Source of the DNA: Candidatus Equihabitans merdae
GTDB taxonomy: Bacteria > Bacillota > Clostridia > Lachnospirales > Lachnospiraceae
Assembly (NCBI GenBank): GCA_018065025.1
Contig: JAGHUB010000230.1
Location: 1 to 6,763, forward strand
Direction: 5' to 3'
Length of the DNA: 6,763 bases
Part shown: one piece after another, positions 5,316 to 6,763 of the stretch
How positions within the stretch are numbered: position 1 is the stretch's first letter
How the letters are laid out: each line of letters starts with the position of its first letter
The notes under the pieces: generated by a model
The model's database searches: none
The model's input: the letters and a program-made list of their open reading frames with translations, nothing else
What the model was told of the DNA's origin: nothing
Program-made: the position numbers and the translations under genes

Positions 5316-6563
5316 ATGACTGAACAGACAAAAGACCGCCGCTATCTTACCGGCATGGTGGTCACTATTATTCTTACTGCATTTTGTTTAAGAGCACCCA
5401 TCACCGGTGTGGGCTCCCTGGTCAGCATGATCAAAGAAGACCTGCATATCGCCAGTGCCGCTGCAGGTATGCTGACAACCATTCCCCTGCTGGCCTTTGG
5501 TGCATTTTCCTTCTTCATTGGTGGTTTGAGCCGTCGCTTCGGCACCGGCTATGTGGCTCTGGCCAGCATGGCACTGATGATCCTGGGTCTGATCAGCCGT
5601 TCATTTTTGGGCTCTACCGGACTTTTTGCAGGTTCTCTTCTCATCGGTATGGGTATCGCCGCAGGCAATGTTTTGCTGCCGGCCATCATTAAGGCGGTCT
5701 TCCCCAATAAGATCGGGGTCATGACCAGCCTCTATACCACTTCCCTTAGCGCCTTCGCCGGTATCTCCGCAGGTATCAGTGTTCCCCTGGCCTTCTATCT
5801 TGGCTGGAAGGGTTCCCTCTTTATCTGGATCATCCCTGCAACAGCAGCTCTCATAGCCTGGATTCCTTTCCGCAGTCTGAATCTGGCTACTTCCTCTGCT
5901 GCAAAAGCCTCTCCTGCATTAAAAGCGGCCGCAGATGCACCTGCCGATGGTCCCACAGCTGTGACTCTTATCAAAAAAGAACGCTCCGTCCTGAGTTCCG
6001 GCAAAGCCTGGCTCATCGCTTTCTTCCTGGGCGTTCATTCCATGATTTACGGTGGTCTCATCGCCTGGATTTCTACCATCATTCAGTCCAAAGGCTTTGA
6101 TGTTACCACAGGTGGTTTCTTCAACTCCTACTACCTGCTGCTTGGTATCATTACTTCCATCACCACACCTATTATCATGACCAGAAAGAAGACCCAGACC
6201 AGCATCGGTGTAGGCATCGGTACATGCTATTTCTTCGGTGTCCTGGGAATCTTCCTCTTCCACAATCTGCCGGCTCTGATCATTGCCACCACCATCTGTG
6301 GTCTCTGCAATGGCTCCTGCCTGAGCTTCTCCATGACTGTTCTGGCTCTTCGTGCTAAGAATGCTCAGGATTCTGCTCAGCTTTCCGGTCTGGCCCAGTC
6401 CATCGGCTTCATGATGTCTGCCATCGCCCCGGCCCTGCTTGGTAAGATCTTCGACCTCACCGGCACCTGGACTGCTCCCCTTGGCATCCTCATGTTCCTG
6501 GCCCTGTTAATGGCCGGCCTTAGCTTCATCGTCGGTAAACCCTTTATCATCAATGAAGATTAA
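5316..6563 (+). CDS. MFS transporter, CynX/NimT family
   Basis: Complete 415-residue major facilitator, normal length for the CynX/NimT (cyanate/nitroimidazole-type) family, with about 12 membrane segments in two halves. Characteristic stretches are LRAPITGVGSL (25-35) in the first helix, GNVLLPAIIKAVFPNKIG (117-134), and LSGLAQSIGFMMSAIAPALLGKIFDLTGTW (356-385). A central cytoplasmic loop at about 187-230 is rich in Ala and Lys and carries the only long hydrophilic segment. The ATG has AAAAAGG (5302-5308) 7 bases upstream and ends in TAA. The gene is divergent from the nucleoside importer and shares its control region. Family members carry varied small substrates, so cyanate should not be assumed; no cyanase or nitroreductase gene is adjacent. 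Confidence 0.92.
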   Translation: MTEQTKDRRYLTGMVVTIILTAFCLRAPITGVGSLVSMIKEDLHIASAAAGMLTTIPLLAFGAFSFFIGGLSRRFGTGYVALASMALMILGLISRSFLGSTGLFAGSLLIGMGIAAGNVLLPAIIKAVFPNKIGVMTSLYTTSLSAFAGISAGISVPLAFYLGWKGSLFIWIIPATAALIAWIPFRSLNLATSSAAKASPALKAAADAPADGPTAVTLIKKERSVLSSGKAWLIAFFLGVHSMIYGGLIAWISTIIQSKGFDVTTGGFFNSYYLLLGIITSITTPIIMTRKKTQTSIGVGIGTCYFFGVLGIFLFHNLPALIIATTICGLCNGSCLSFSMTVLALRAKNAQDSAQLSGLAQSIGFMMSAIAPALLGKIFDLTGTWTAPLGILMFLALLMAGLSFIVGKPFIINED

Positions 6564-6658
6564 AACCAGTAAATGACATATCCCCATTCATATTGGTGAA
6601 ACACCTTCAACCCGCTTGCAAAAGCTTATACGCAATACAAAAAAAAGGACAGCAAACC
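6564..6658 (+). other. Short intergenic gap after the MFS gene
   Basis: These 95 bases contain no strong intrinsic terminator. The only hairpin I see is GGTG/CACC with a 3-base loop (6595-6605), not followed by a U-tract. No convincing promoter is visible either, so the next gene may be co-transcribed with the MFS gene. AAAGGA at 6644-6649 is the ribosome binding site of the following start. Confidence 0.4.
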
Positions 6659-6763
6659 ATGTCAAAAAATAAAACCAGCAGATCCACCGGAAAAGTTGGC
6701 AGAGCAATAAAAAAGACCCTCTTAGGGGTCCTGGCAGTGCTTCTTCTGATCATTGTTCTGGCC
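6659..6763 (+). CDS. Start of an unidentified membrane-anchored or secreted protein, cut by the right edge
   Basis: An ATG at 6659 opens 35 codons with no stop before the window ends. The ribosome binding site AAAGGA lies 9 bases upstream. The visible protein is a basic N-terminus (MSKNKTSRSTGKVGRAIKK) followed by a hydrophobic run from about residue 20 (TLLGVLAVLLLIIVLA), which fits a signal anchor or uncleaved signal peptide with most of the protein outside. There is no lipobox in the visible part. The family cannot be told from this fragment. Confidence 0.75.
   Translation, partial: MSKNKTSRSTGKVGRAIKKTLLGVLAVLLLIIVLA

Noticed and set aside
6595..6605. Terminator after the MFS gene.
   Set aside because: The stem is only 4 bp with a 3-base loop and is not followed by a run of T.

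Overview
The window looks like a chromosomal segment from a Gram-positive anaerobe of the Clostridia (Lachnospiraceae or a related family). The reasons are a lipobox-type substrate-binding protein, strong AAGGAGG-type ribosome binding sites, a Clostridia-like variant of the BMP-family transporter, and moderate GC with AT-rich intergenic DNA. This placement is an inference from protein style; no rRNA or marker gene is present.

The left three quarters (1-4893, minus strand) is a four-gene BMP-family ABC importer, the class that takes up nucleosides (NupNOPQ, BmpA/PnrA-like). In transcription order it holds a substrate-binding lipoprotein gene (4893-3610), a 147-base gap with a terminator-like hairpin, a double-ATPase gene (3462-1912), a first permease (1915-809), and a second permease (809 to beyond the left edge). 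The last three are translationally coupled by overlaps of 4 and 1 bases.

The most unusual feature is in the binding-protein gene. It has two in-frame stop codons, TAG at codon 260 and TGA at codon 327. The same frame continues without any frameshift as recognisable BMP-family sequence to a TAA at 3610-3612. The family-expected residues are Gln and Trp, each one transition away (CAG to TAG, TGG to TGA). Two neighbouring genes end at TGA, so a general TGA=Trp code is excluded. A recent pseudogene, sequence error or damage, or readthrough remain possible.

The 422-base region 4894-5315 separates this operon from a divergent gene. It contains a candidate promoter on each strand, three ATCGAT-centred sites (one inside a 16-base perfect palindrome), a 10-bp inverted repeat, and a CcpA cre-like site at the expected start of the rightward transcript.

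On the right, 5316-6563 (plus strand) encodes a complete CynX/NimT-type major facilitator transporter. The last feature is the start of a plus-strand gene at 6659, whose visible 35 residues are a basic N-terminus followed by a membrane segment. No RNA genes, insertion sequences, CRISPR arrays or attachment sites were seen.
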